A stretch of DNA of 64,000 bases from Cricetomys ansorgei (lineage: Eukaryota; Chordata; Mammalia; Rodentia; Nesomyidae), in contig JAMJFZ010001258.1 of assembly GCA_026225945.1 (NCBI GenBank), positions 15,728,001-15,792,000 on the forward strand. Reading direction: 5' to 3'. The notes beneath the pieces were generated by a model. That model searched no databases. It saw only the letters and a list, made by a program, of their open reading frames with translations, and had not been told where the DNA came from. Every line of letters starts with the position of its first letter. Positions within the stretch are counted from its first letter, which is position 1. Made by a program: the position numbers and the translations under genes. This document shows positions 34,501 to 48,400 of this stretch, piece by piece.

Positions 34501-36993
34501 GCAGGAACTCCAGTGACTTCAAGCCCACAAGGCAGAGTAGGGATATCTCTCATAGATGTCAGAGGGGTCTGCCGCCAGGCCGTCTCTGATTCTCCAGCAG
34601 GCAACAGGGACAGGGATAAGAAGGGGCATGTGTCAGCATCGGCAGGGTAGTAGGGTGGTGTGCTGGCTATTTTATGTCAGCTCGACACAATCTAGAGCCC
34701 TATGGGAAGCAGGAATGTCAACTGAGGAAAAGCCCCGAGCAGACTGGCCTGTGGGAAAACCTGTGGTGCAGTTTTGGATTGATGATTGATGTAGAAAGAT
34801 CCAGCTTATTGTGGGTGGTACCACCCTGGGTTGGTGGTCCTGGGTGCTATAAGAAAGCAGGCTAAGCAAGTCACATAAGCAGCATCTCTCTAGGGCCTCT
34901 ACATATGCTCCTTGTCTCCATTTCTGCCTTGAATTCCTGCCCTGACTTCCCTCGGCTACAAGCTATAGAATGAAACTGACTTTTCCCTCCCCAAGATGCT
35001 TTTGGTCATCGTGTTTCATTGCAGCAACAGAAACCCTAACACAGACAGGTAGTTACTGGTAGCAGCCCTTTGATATTGAGGATCTGGAAACCTCACTCCA
35101 GAAAGAGAGAAACCTAGCTTGTCACAATAGCAGGCTCTTTGTCAGCAGTTTGCCAGTAGCTGGAACGCTGGGTGAGAGAGGCAGGCTTCTGTGGGCATTT
35201 TGGCTTTAACTGCAGTCTCAGCTGGAGTCTAGCTATGTATAAGAAAGATGGAGTCAGCAGCCCTGTCTGGCAAGCTGTCGTGAGTTAGTCTGTAGAGAGA
35301 TCTTTGAGACTATTAAATAAGGTACACAGGTAAAGGGCTCTGAGGACACTAATGAACTCTGTTGTGGGTGGCGGAGCTGTGTGCAGGTGGCAGGCTTGGG
35401 TGGTGCCCCAGATATGGGTGGAAGTTCTATCCCCAGAAATAAGGGATAGGGCAGCAGGTCTTAACGGTGTGCTTGAGGAAGCCTGGGGCTCCCTGTGACC
35501 CTATCAGGGAAATTGTAACAGCCTCTCTTACCCAATGACATAATTGGGTAAGGTCATATGTTCTTCTATCTCAGCCAAAACAGCAGATTGCAACATATTG
35601 ACTGCAAAAGCCGATATGAGAATTGAGCCATTTTCTAGTAAACTGAGCGATAAGGAACTCGAAAATCCTAACACAACGTATTTTTTTAGTAAAAAAAAAT
35701 TAAATTGATTTTTATTTTTAGACTTTAGGTACAAATGTCTTTTATGCTTACATGCATTGTGTCTGCCATCTTTTTTTTAATGCTAGGGAGTGAGCCCAGG
35801 GCCCTATGCTTGCTTAGCGTATACGCTGTCACCAGGCTCCATCCTCAGCCTGTCAGAGATTACCTCATAGTCTGGAGGGAAAATCAGATGAGACAAGAAT
35901 GAGATTCTGCTATTCACACATTCATTCACTCAGACATTTGTGAAGTTTTATTATGTGCTAAACCCTAGGATGACTGCTAAAAGCTGTGAACTATCCCAGA
36001 CACCATACCTTGAAGGAACAAGGGACTCTAACACATAACCAACTGTGACATCAGACGTGATCAGTGGAAGACTGCTCCAGAACCATGGCAGGATGCTTGG
36101 AACAGAGCAGTCAGGGAGAGCTGGGGAACTTTACAGGTCCCAGAGGCCAGTGGCCCTTTAAGTCTGAGGAAGACCAGAGTCACTGCTGTCTGGTGCTTGT
36201 TCGTTCTAACAGAGTGGGCTCTCTGCCTGGGAACATTAGTTGCTGAAGGATGCAGAATCAGTCACGGAAGCTGCAGGCTCTGACTATGCAAGGCCCTCTC
36301 CATAATCAGAGTCCCAAAGAGCAAGTGAGACAGGATGGCCAACAATATTCTCTTCGTTTCATTATAAAATAGCGATCAACAAAACTTAAAATATTTTTAC
36401 CGATATTTTTAACCTAATGTGTAGACTCCGTCTAAAAAAAAGCCATAATATCAAAGCACTTTCAGTAGGATTACTATGGAAAGTCTGATGTCCTCCCCCG
36501 CAGCCATTCTGCAGACACACATGCACCTGCAGGGGTTGCTTCCTCCTGAAGAGGAGTTCCTGAGGTGATGCTGAGACGCGATGTGCTAACGTGGTGCGAG
36601 AGGCTGCAATCTTCAAGGCGAAAGGTCTCTCAGGCTGGGAGGATGGCTTAGCGGGTAAAGTTCTTGCTGTACAAATCCGAGGACCTGAGTCCAGGCCCTC
36701 GTCACTCAGGAAGAAGCTGGACACGGCAGCACACACCCGCAGCACCAGCTCTAGAGAGCAGAGACCATCGGAGCCCTGGGCCTGTCCGTCAGCCCAGCTT
36801 AGCTGAAATGGTGAGCCCCAGGTTCAGTGAGAGTCCATCTCAAAACAGTAGGATGGGCTGGACTCATGAGAGCCAGAATAAAGCCTTTCTCCTTAAAATA
36901 AATAATTTAAAAAGGTGGAGATTGTTGGAGAAGATATCTAAACGTTCATCTCTGTTCTCCACATGCACCTGCATGGGTAAATATACTCAGACA

Positions 36994-37037
<44 letters not shown>

Positions 37038-40000
37038 TTCTTTAGCATACTCTGTAGCAGATAAACACCCTCAGAGTAACTACACTGAGCTACCAGCCTG
37101 CAGCCAGGCTGGGCACTAGGATCCTGGTCCTGGTGGCCTCGCTCACCTTTGTCCTCAACCTCAGTTTCCTATTCATTGTTTTCTGGGTGCCCTGTCTTAT
37201 AACCTTTCTCTGTTCCTCACACAGACATTCAGGACTCCCTAAGATTCCTAAGGGGCCCAGGAACTCCAAGAAAACATATTTTCCACTTTGGGCTCGTGAA
37301 CCCCAAGGAAAATTTGATAAAATATTTCAAGGGCATTCATGTCTTTCCAAGCAGCAATGATGCAGTTTCTGTTTAAATTATTTTAAAATTCAGCATTAAT
37401 TACCGAGATGTGCTCTCCCTTAAAATGGATCCATTCAGGAGCTTCCTGCCCTGCACGGAGTGAGCAAGTCCATCAGTAAAGGGCAGCATGCATTTCCCTG
37501 GAGTGACCAAAGCTGGCTCCAGATCTTCCCAGATTGCTTTTATTTTCCAATACTTCATGAATCAATCCGTGAAGTTCCATAAAAGACAAAGCAACTCCAA
37601 AAAGAATTGTCGCTCAGCTTACTGTGGCCTTTGTTTTATTACCCTTTGATTGTCAAAGAATATCAATGACCCATGTGGCTTGATGTGCAAGAACAGACAA
37701 GCCTGGGGCTTCTGCTCAGTGCACCCCTAGACTGACACTGATATTGATGTAGCTTGGACACCTCTGCTCATCTGTTGCTAGGACAGTGCATACAGGTAGC
37801 ACTGCATTGGGGTGACCCCTTTACACGTTGTCACCAAGTTCTCCCTGCCTGATTCCTTATCTCTTCCAGGTACACATTTTTTATGACTCTGGCCTCGGCA
37901 ACTTTGGACAGTAGGACTTCTTTTCTAATGCTTCTTCAGTTCTGTTGTAAAATATTATTTTAGTTCAGCTCATGTAAGCGGCTAAACGTCCTTGGTCTCA
38001 GAACTATATGGCACCATGCTGCCTTCCTTCTTTCCTTCCTTCCTTCCTTCCTTCCTTCCTTCCTTCCTTTCCTTCCTTCCTTCCTTCCTCCCTTCTTCCT
38101 TCCCTCCCTCCCTCTCTCCCTTCCTTCTTCCCTTTACTTCTCTTTATTTTTTAGATAGGGTCTCATGTAGCCCAGATTGGCCTCCAACACATGTAGCCAA
38201 AGATGACCTTGAACTCCTGATTCTCCTGCTCCTACCTCTGCAGTGCAAGCATTACAGGTGTGGATCACCGCATCAGCTTTCTATGCCACAGAATCCTCAG
38301 TTGAGATATTGACTTAGCTAGACTAATCGGTCTAATGCCATGAAGGCTCAAATAAGATGACAGTCGACTTCCCCCTCGTGGGACAGCATGAGGTGTAAGA
38401 ACCCTGGGCTAACGCTGGGCCCCACAAGCACAGGGCCCAGGCTCCCCTTACTTTGCACTGCTGCCCTCAGTAGGAAGCTTCTAGTTGCGGCTCCTGCTGC
38501 TGCTCTCAGATCCACACCTGGCTCACAGGAAGTAGGAAAATAGAGAGAGGCACTTCCTATGTCCTTCCTTTCTGTGACACAAAGCAAAGGTCAGAAGTGG
38601 AAGTCTATTCCTCCGCTCCCATCCTGGAACCTAAAACTTAATGAAATGTTCATCAGACCTGGACACAATGAAAGCTTCGTAGTGTGGCCTCTGGTTGGAC
38701 AGAAACGAACCCCACTTAAAATGATATTATTATGAAGAACAGCAGGAAAGACACTTGGAAGTAACTACCGGTCTGTGCCAGATAAAATGAGAAGAAATAG
38801 TGTCTTAAGTTTAGCAGTGACGGCAGCAATGGTAAACAGAGGGTATTGCCTGAAACAAACCTCCCCACAGATAAAAATTCCTGAGGAGACTGATGAAAGC
38901 TTTTTTTTTTTTTCTTGTTGTGACAGGACATTACACTGATTAGCGAAAATATTGTGAAAGTATTATCAGAGACTGTCGGGAAAGCATAAGAAAAGGAAGA
39001 CTCTCGACATTGGATACTATTCCTACAAGAAGTAGAGACTTGAAATAGTTACCCTCAGCTCTCCCCAACTCTAATTATTTGACAAAAGCCACACGAGGTC
39101 CAATCTGCCAAGAAATAGGTAGCATCTTTTCAGAGAGCTTGTCAACCAGCCAATAGCCAAGAGTGGCTCAAAGAGGCCTTCAAAAGTGAACTGAATGTAC
39201 AGGACTGTCAACTCTCCAGTCACTGGAGAATGACAGGACAGTGGAGGCTGTGCCCACAGGATGGTGGTCAGGATGGGGGTAGAAGAGACCCCCAGACCTC
39301 CAGAGAAGCTGTGAAGCTGTCCATTGTCCTCAGCCTAGGAGAGATCAATGGGCTTTTGGGTCTCAAAATTTGGAAACATTGTATTTCCTTGCTATTTAAT
39401 TTCTGCAATTCTTCATCAGTTCATCACTAGCCCCTTGTATGACTTGGAGCTGGTAAAGAAGCCCTCCACTCTGGCTGGCTGTCAGCTCCACTGCTTGCTT
39501 CCTTTGCTGAACAGAAACCTATTTTCATGTAATTCCATCTGTAGCAATTGGGATTTGTTTCTGGGCAGTTGTCTCTCCAAGAGGACCAGAGTTCGATTCC
39601 CAGCACCCAGATCAGGTGGCTCAAACCACTTGACTCCAGCTCCAGGGTGGTCTGACACATCTGGCCTGTGCAGGAGAAATGCACTCACATGGACACACCC
39701 ATTCCCTCTCCTTGCCCCCTACCCGCCTCCCCCCCACAATACATACATACACATAGCTAAAAATAATAAAAATATATATTTAAACACCATGACTCATAAC
39801 CACACAGAGTCATAAGGGGTCATTTCTACAGGAAAAAAAATGTAAAAACAAAGTTTTGCTGACACAATATCTTCACACAATTCCCTGTGAAGTCTTCTAA
39901 AAGTATCAGTATTTTGGGGTTTTAAATTAAAGACTTTGATCCATTTCGAATTGATTTCTGTACAAGGTGAAATTCCAATTCCATTCTCCTGCAGGTAGGA

Positions 40001-40393
40001 AGTCAGCTCTGCCCACTCCGTTTGACACATAGGCTTTTTCCCCCTAAAGTATGTTTTTGCATCTTTTATCAAAACTTAAGTAGGCATAGTTTTGCCATTT
40101 TATTTCTGGATAGATTGGCATGAGTTATAAAAGAGCATGTTTTAATGTTATCATTGATTTTTGTTTTGTGTTGAATAAGTGCATAAAAATATTGGTGGTG
40201 GGTAAATGCATAAAATATTCAGTACTGAAAGTGTAAGATTTAACGTGAAGCTCCTTAGCTTGCGTCCCTCATGCCTATTCTAACTGTATAGAAGTTCATT
40301 GGCTAGTACAGACTTGGAGTCTGGTGAGGTTTGGGGTATGATGCTTTATTTATCTGAAAGTTTAATTATATTTTTTATTTCTCGTTTTTATGG

Positions 40394-40436
<43 letters not shown>

Positions 40437-43400
40437 ACAGATGTACATGTACCAAGTGTATGAAGGTTAAAAGATAACTGTCAGAGGTTGACTCCCTCCT
40501 ATCTGGGCTCAGGGGTCGAACTCCCACCACCAGACTTTATGGGAAACATTTTAACCCGCTAAGCCCTCTCACCAGCCTGAAATGCAATGTCTGACTCAGG
40601 AGTAGATCCTGATCCTGCCCAAGGAGAGGCTGGCTGGAAAGGCACAGCCAGGTTCCATTCAGCCATAAAAGGGACAAGAAGGCACCTGCAGCACTCGGTG
40701 GCCTATGGAGCAGTTCCAGGGAAAGGAAAGCACAATGACTAGGCCCACTGCCTGTGGCTCTGAGCTGGGCTCCTCTCCCAGCAGTTCAAAAGGGAAGACT
40801 AGACTGTCAAGTCTCCAAGCACAGGAACAGATAAAATCAGGTCATTACCCAAGCTCATGACTCATGATGATGATGATTAATGATAATTTCAACACTCAGA
40901 CTTCTTTAACAGCAAAGCGCTTTCGTGCTCCACCCGTATCTAAAAGCGACATAGGGGGACTGTGCGTAAGCACGTTATATAATAAATAAGCACATTATAT
41001 AATCAAATATAACCCACTGGAGCTATGACAGAAGACATAGCATAAGAACTGGGAAAAGACGAGAGAGGAAGAGAAACTGTTCCAGAAAACTTATAATAAA
41101 TAAAGACTGTTGGTGAGAACAGAGCTTGAGGCTCCCGGGCAATAACAGGAAATAAGAAAACACAAATACTTTGCATAGTTTTCATTGAGTAAGGAAATAC
41201 AAGTACACTAAGTAATAATGAGACGCAAACTCTGGAGGAATTGGTTTTGGCCAACTTTATATGCAGTACATGGACTTTAAAATTGATCTTAAAATGTTAA
41301 ATATTGGAGATCCTTTTCTTACATCTGTTCCCTTTAATTCATGTTTAATATTCATAAAGTAAATATGTATGTATTAAATATATATACATATATCCCATAA
41401 ATTCACCCTTTTGAATGTAGTTCTGTTCTCAGAGCAGTTCACAGTCAGCCCACCATGGAGGCAGGCAGAGCTGCATTTGAATCCTGGCTTTCCTAAGTTT
41501 TTACCTGGGGCAAATGACAGCCTCCCTTGAGGTTGGAAAATGGGGCTCCTCAGAGCACTCCCCATACAGTTTGTTGTCAGAGCAAACGAAAAAGCACGTC
41601 AAGTGCACAGCACAGGACGCAGAATTGGCATCCAGAGGCAGGCGTAGACATTCTGGTCATTCCTATTCCTCGAATAGAAAGGGATGGTGGTGAGATGGAT
41701 GTGTTGAGTTCCTGTCTCAAATCTCTGAGCCACGTGTTCCAGGTAGACAAATTCGTTCTTCACATAAAAGTCAACTTGGGATCCTTATTACCTGAGTAGA
41801 AATTAATGGGAGTCAGTGGAGAGACGGTAAGAAAACCCAACACTTTGTTTTCAACATTCTCCCATCACGGTGGACCCGAGATGCGATGCCCTGCCTGACA
41901 TCTAGTGGTTCAGGTGGGCAGTGGGCTCTGTGATTTTCCTCTGCAGTGGGAAGGTCATGCTTTATGCATTCTGTGCACTTTGTAAATGCTCTTCAAACTC
42001 CAGGGAGGTTGTTCATGTTCCAGGAGACGTATGATTCTTTTCCACTCCTAATCTTAAGAATCGCTGAAATAGGTTGGGAAAACCCCTCGTCTCCAGAAGG
42101 ACAAGTGGTCTGACTGTCTGACTGAAACAGGTCACAGCAGTGGCTTTCCACAACCCGATCCTGACCCTGCAGCATCAGGAGCCCTTATTAGAAACACACA
42201 CATTGAGCCCCACCCAGTGCCACAGCCATGAGCTCTTTAACACGTTTTCTAGGTATCGAATGGTACAGGTTGTTTATGGGTAGAATACAAGGAAGTTGCA
42301 AAAGAGACAGGCATGCAGATCACCGCGCCATGGAGCAACCCTGGGCTTCCCTGATCTTCATTTGGATTCAGATCACACCAGCCTCCAAATATGCTGTTTC
42401 CTGTTTGTTTGTTTATTTGTTTGTTTCTCAAGACAGAGTTTCTCCGTTGTAACTGGATGACCTGGAACTCTCTCTGTAGACCACCCTGGCCTCGAACCCA
42501 GAGTTCTGCCTGCCTCTGCCTCCTGGGTGCTGAGATTAAAGGAGTGCACCACCACCACTGACGTTTACTTTTAAAACTCTGTTTTCTTTGCCAGTCCTTG
42601 GAGAAGCTGGCATCAAACTCAGGGCCTCTACATCCTAGCAAGTGCTCTGTCACTCAGCAACATACCAAGTCTCTGTTCCATTTTCTGAATGAATGATCAT
42701 GACGGAGATTGACCTCACACTATAAGGTTACTGGCCAACTCCGCTTTCCTGATAGGTGAGTCAAGGTCAAGCTTCATTGATCTTACCCAAGTCTGGAATG
42801 AATGACTGTTCTCTACTGAACTAAGGAATGTTCCAGATCCTTCCCAAATCTACTAAACAAAAGTTATCTTCAACTATTTTGATTACACTGTCCATGGGTC
42901 AAATACAGTTTGAAAATGATTCGGTTCATTTTACACTGTATTTTATTTATTTATTAAAAAAAAAAAAAAAAAAAAAACCTCTTCCACAGGGGGCCTGGAG
43001 AGATAGTTCAGTGATTAGGGGCATACATGCTCTTCTGGAGGACCAGAGTTCGATTCTCAGCACCTACGTCAGGTGGCTCACAACCACCTATAGCTCCAAC
43101 TCCAGGGGATCCAACACCTCTGGGGGCTCCATGGGCACCCCACAACAGACACACATATGCATAATTAAAAATACTAAAACAAAATAAACCCTCTTTCACT
43201 CTTTGCCCAGCATAACAACTCATGACTGAGAACCTATTAATTACTGAATGCTAGCAGTGGTGAGTTCATTCCAGCACTTGGGAAGCAGAGGCTGTGAGTT
43301 TGTGCCCAGTCTGGTCTACGCAATAAATTCCAGGCCAGCCCGACCTACACCGTGAGGCCATGCCACAAAAACCAACACCCCCCCCCCACACACACACACA

Positions 43401-45442
43401 ACCAACCGAAGTTTTATATAAAGTGAAGAAAATAAAGTTCTCGTCCCTGGGGACGTACAGCCAGGGACGTAGATCTACTTAGTTATGTGGTCAGAACCTG
43501 TTTATTCCATGCATCCTGAATACGTTGCCTTTATGTTATAGAATGTAATAAAAGGTATTATTCTGGAACAGATCCTCCTCAATAGAATTTTTCTGAGGTT
43601 AGAAATATTGACAGCTAGCAAAACATTTTGTACAATGTTAGCCTTTAAATACTGTTTGCCTAATGAATACAGAAAGTATCTTGATAATAATCCGTGTTGA
43701 TAATACACTCTACATCAACATCAGTGGTATTGGAAAGTTTGGCTTCACTAATGGTGAGAGAAAACACCTCTTATTTATTTTATCATGTTTTCTCTCTCCC
43801 TCTTTCTCCCTCTACACAAACACACACATTAATATTTGAGAGTAACCAAGATATAGCATTTCATTGTTCCTATCTTGATGTATATTTGTGTACAAAGTAC
43901 ACAATGTTCATAGGTAAGAATCAACAAGGAATGCAGGGCATTTGTGTATGAGTAACTGCATATATGTGTCGGTGTCACATGTAAGCCTTGTGCCCTCAGA
44001 GGTCAAAGAGAACACCCGATCTTCTGGTATTGACGTTGTGAGGCACCGTGTGGGTGCTGAGAACTGAGCCTGCGTCGTCTGAAAGAGAAACAAACGTTCT
44101 AAAGCACTAAGCCGTCTCTCCAACTCCAGGAACTGAGAGTGTCTGGGTAGGAAGCCCAAGCTTGGGCTTTCGTCTAGAAAGGTTTTAAGGTTCCCATTCT
44201 TGGTCTTTTTTGGCACATCTGAACTGTAATTAGTATCACAAAGGCAAATGAATACTGAACGTCTGAGTGCTAACAAGCATTTGACCAGGTGAAGGCATTT
44301 TTTCTTAGAAATCATAATTTTTACTGTCTCAGAGAATAATCTGAGGTTGCTGGGGCTGGGCCTGTAGCTCAGTGGGTAGACCATTGCCTATCATACTCAA
44401 GACTTTGTGTTCAATTCTCAGCACTGAAAAAAACAAACAACAAACAAACCAAAAACCAAAAAACGAAACCAGATGCTGCTGGGATGGTGATGTGCACCTG
44501 AAATCACAGCCCTTGGGAGGTAGATGGAGGTGGGGGAGCTTTGGGAGTTCTAGATCAGCCTTATTTACGTAGAAGTCCAATGCCAGTCTGGGTTACATGA
44601 GGTTCTGTATCAAACAAGCAAGCAAGCAAGGAAACAAAAGACTGAAGATATTATGCCCCATAAATAGTTGATGATCAATTTAGAGCTAAACCAATTCTGG
44701 GCTTTAATTTAGATTAGATTAGGAAATGCCAGGGCAAAGTGTGCCACCTAGTGTCCACTCTGCATTATAACAATTTAGTGCAGGATTCCCCTGGGAACTT
44801 TAGTGCCTGGGGCCATCAGTTCTGTGAGGCCGGCTCTCAGAAGGTTGCCCCTCTTTCTCCAGATACTGAGCACGGGTAATCACAGACATGAGTCAGGAGT
44901 AAAGCCATGTCTTGGGCATTATTAATAGATTGGAATGGGTATGGCAGAGGGCCGATGCTTTCTCCTTTCCTTATATCCCCCCCACGGTGAAATATGATGT
45001 CTGAACCTGTCAGCAGGGATCACTTTAGTAAAGGAAAATATAAGTTCTGAAAAATAAAGATATTGTTATTTTTATTGCTGTATGTTTATATACATAGTGG
45101 TGTGTTTCATAAAGACACTTTTTTCAGTATTTTCCTAACATGTATTTATTTAACTTGTTTCGTGTGTGCATGTGTACACATGTCACAGTATGTGTGTGGA
45201 AGTCAGAGGACAGCTTGTGGGATTTGGTTCGCTCCATCTACTATGTGGGTCATGGGAATTGAACTCATGCCATCAGGCTTAGCCTCAAACGCCTTTACCG
45301 ATTGAGGTATTTTCCCAGCCCTCCCAGAGATGCCTTCATTCAAGTAGATCAGAAACAAAAACCTTGATTATACTCATTCCGCAATAACCTCTTTTTAGCC
45401 TCTTCTTCCTCCTCTGCTCCCCTCTCTTTTACTCCCCCCGCA

Positions 45443-45491
<49 letters not shown>

Positions 45492-48400
45492 TGTAAAATC
45501 AAGCTAGGATACACGTTTGAGAGAAAATATTTGGTATTTTTCTTTTTGAGTCTACTTTACCTTGCTTAATATAATGATCTCCAACTTCATCCATTTTCCT
45601 ACAGATGACATATTTCATTCTTTAGAGCTGACTTTACCGTATACATAACTTTACACTTTCAATTGTTGATGGGCACACAGGCTAACTGTGTGACTTGCCT
45701 ACTGACTAGTGCTACAGTACACATGGATCTGCAGGGGACTCTGTGGTACGCTGACCTGGATTCCTTTAGAGATGTTCCTAGGCACGGTACAGCCAGACAG
45801 CATTGTAGTTTTAGTTTTAATTTTGTGAGGAGCCCCCCTACGGGCTTCCATAGTGGATGGACTAATTTATGTGCCCACTAGCAGTATGTAAGGGTTCCAT
45901 CTCCATTTCCACTCTCAGCAGCATTTACTCTTGTTGTTCCCTTAACGGCAGCCACTCAGACTAGAGCGTGGTGGAATCTCCATGCAGTTTTCATCGGCCT
46001 TTCCCTGATGCTAAAGATGTAGGATATTTTCCTTATGGTTATTAGCCATTTGTACTCTATCTTTCGAGAACGTTTGTACGTTTATTTATTAGATTGTTTT
46101 GCTCTTTAATATTAAAACTCTTCATGTATTCTGGATCTTGGTGCTCTATGGGATGTACAGCCAGTGGAGACTCCCCTCCGGGGCTGTCGGCTGCTCTTGC
46201 CACTCTCTTATTGCGCTGAAGCCAATCGATGCTTTTCCACTCGCCAGTGTTTGTTTCACGAAATTGTACGCCGCAGTGGTTGGTGTGTCCGTATTTATAA
46301 TTGTTATAGCCCCCTACTGAACTATTTCCATAACCAGTGTAAAGCGACCTTTTTTGTCTTTTCTGATTAATTTTGGGTTAAAGTCCACTTCCTCAGATAT
46401 TAGCATCCGAGTCCCGTTAAAAAAGAAAACCTTTTGAGATTTTTTAAATTGCTTACATGAGGTTGAGAAATCTTACAGTCCTACTTCAAAATTTTAATGC
46501 AATTATACAATACAGTAAGTATAACAAAGATGTAAAGAATTCATGCATTTCCCCGAGACACTCGAAGAGGAGATGCTGTGTAGCCCCTCCCCTCCCCCAC
46601 AAATTTACTCTTTGAAAGTAAATTTGCTGCTGTGATGGTGCGAGGCCTCGTTATTCCCAAGTACCTTAACGCACATTTTCTTAAAATTCGCTTGTCACAA
46701 TTAGGATAGTGTCATTGACCTAGCACTGTCATTTAATGAACAAACCTTATTACAATTTCACGAATTATTTTACTAATAGCTGTTTTAAAAGAGATAGTTA
46801 GACCCAGAGTCCATTTCAGAAGTTCATATTACATGTTGTTTTAGACCAAGGCAAACAGATCTTTGTGAGTTCAAGGCCTGCCTGGTCTATATAGTGAGCT
46901 CCATGGCAGTCGGGACTACATAGAGACCCTGTCTCAAAAACAAAATAAAACAAACAAAATCACTGAGTAACAAGATAAATAATAATAATAATTAATAATA
47001 ATAATAATAAATTAGAACCCATCAGGGGAACAAAACAAAGCATCCATGAGTCTGAACTGATAAACAAAATCTCTTCCTGAGAAGAACACCAGTGTCTTAG
47101 CCACTGTTCTACTCCTGTGAAGAGACACACCGTGACCAACGCAACTCTTGTGCAGGAAAGCATTTAACTGGGAACTTTACAGTTTCAGAGGCTTAGTCCA
47201 TTTTCATCATGGTGGGGAGCATGGTGGCATATATGACCCTAGAGCAGTAACTGGGAGCTATATCCTGATCTGCAGACAAAGAGAGGGCATGTGGAGTGGC
47301 GGGGGGGGGGGGGGGGGGAGAAAACCTGGCATGGAGTTTTGAAACCTCAAAGCTCACCTTGAGTGACACACTTCCTCCAACAAGGCCACACCTCTTAGTC
47401 CTTCTAATCCTTCTCAAGCAGTTTCACTGGTCACTAAGCATTCAAATCTGTGAGCCTCTGGAGGCCATTCTTACTCAAACCACCACAATCAGCTAGTAAA
47501 TGTAGAGGAAATAATCGGTGGAGAAGAAACTCACCATTTGATAATCAATCATCTTGGTAATAATTAGACAAAATCCATCAATGAATACTTTCATCTCATA
47601 GGTGAAAGATGAATGAGTAATAAGATATTTACATAGCATCCAACTATTTTCCTCAAAATGTATATTAATTCTAAAAAGGGAAATCATAATTTTTATATTG
47701 AAGAAACATAGCAAACACTTTTTTGTTGTTGTTTTTGTTTTTCAAGACAGTTTCTCTGTGTAGCCCTGGCTGTTCTGGAACGCACTCTGTAGAACAGGTT
47801 GCTTTGAACTCAAAGATCCACTTGCCTCTGCCTCTCCATGGCTGGGATCAAAGGCATGCTCCACCATGCCTGGAAAATATCACTTTAATAAGCGATCAGA
47901 ATTAACTTCAGTAGTGAGGCATCACCAGACAACCTGTACCTTCTGACATGGTGCTCTGTGACGTACACAACATCATCCGTGAGGAGCATCTCCCTCAAAC
48001 CTGAACTTAAACATGAGGAAACATTAGACAAGCCCAGATTGAGGGACAACCTGTGAAATAAATGGCGTATACATTTCAAACCCTGCCTTTAAGCAAGGAC
48101 ACACAGGGCTGGGTCTGTGAGCATTAGTGCTTGAGTGAGGTGCCATCAATCAGAGAAGAGGCTAGATTTTTTTTGCTCTGCAATGCAATGAGTCCTGTTC
48201 CCAGGAGATGCCGGTGCCCACATCATGCCTGCCTGCTACTCTCATAGCTACAGAATCCGTGACTCTAGAAGTCAGGGGTTTCCTTAGCATCGCAAGGCAA
48301 CTGGCCTGAGTCTACTCTAGAGTGTAGACGCAAAAATGGAGAACAAATAAAGGGGAGCATCACCCAGCAGACATCTCTTGGTTCTGGCAAGTAAGAACCA

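Noticed and set aside
37992..38312. ORF with FLPSFLPSF repeats
   Set aside because: Translation of the (TTCC)n array followed by a B1-like SINE.
44350..44430. Functional tRNA-like or BC1-like RNA gene
   Set aside because: It is an ID SINE copy with diverged boxes and an A-rich tail, inside Pkd2l1 intron 2.
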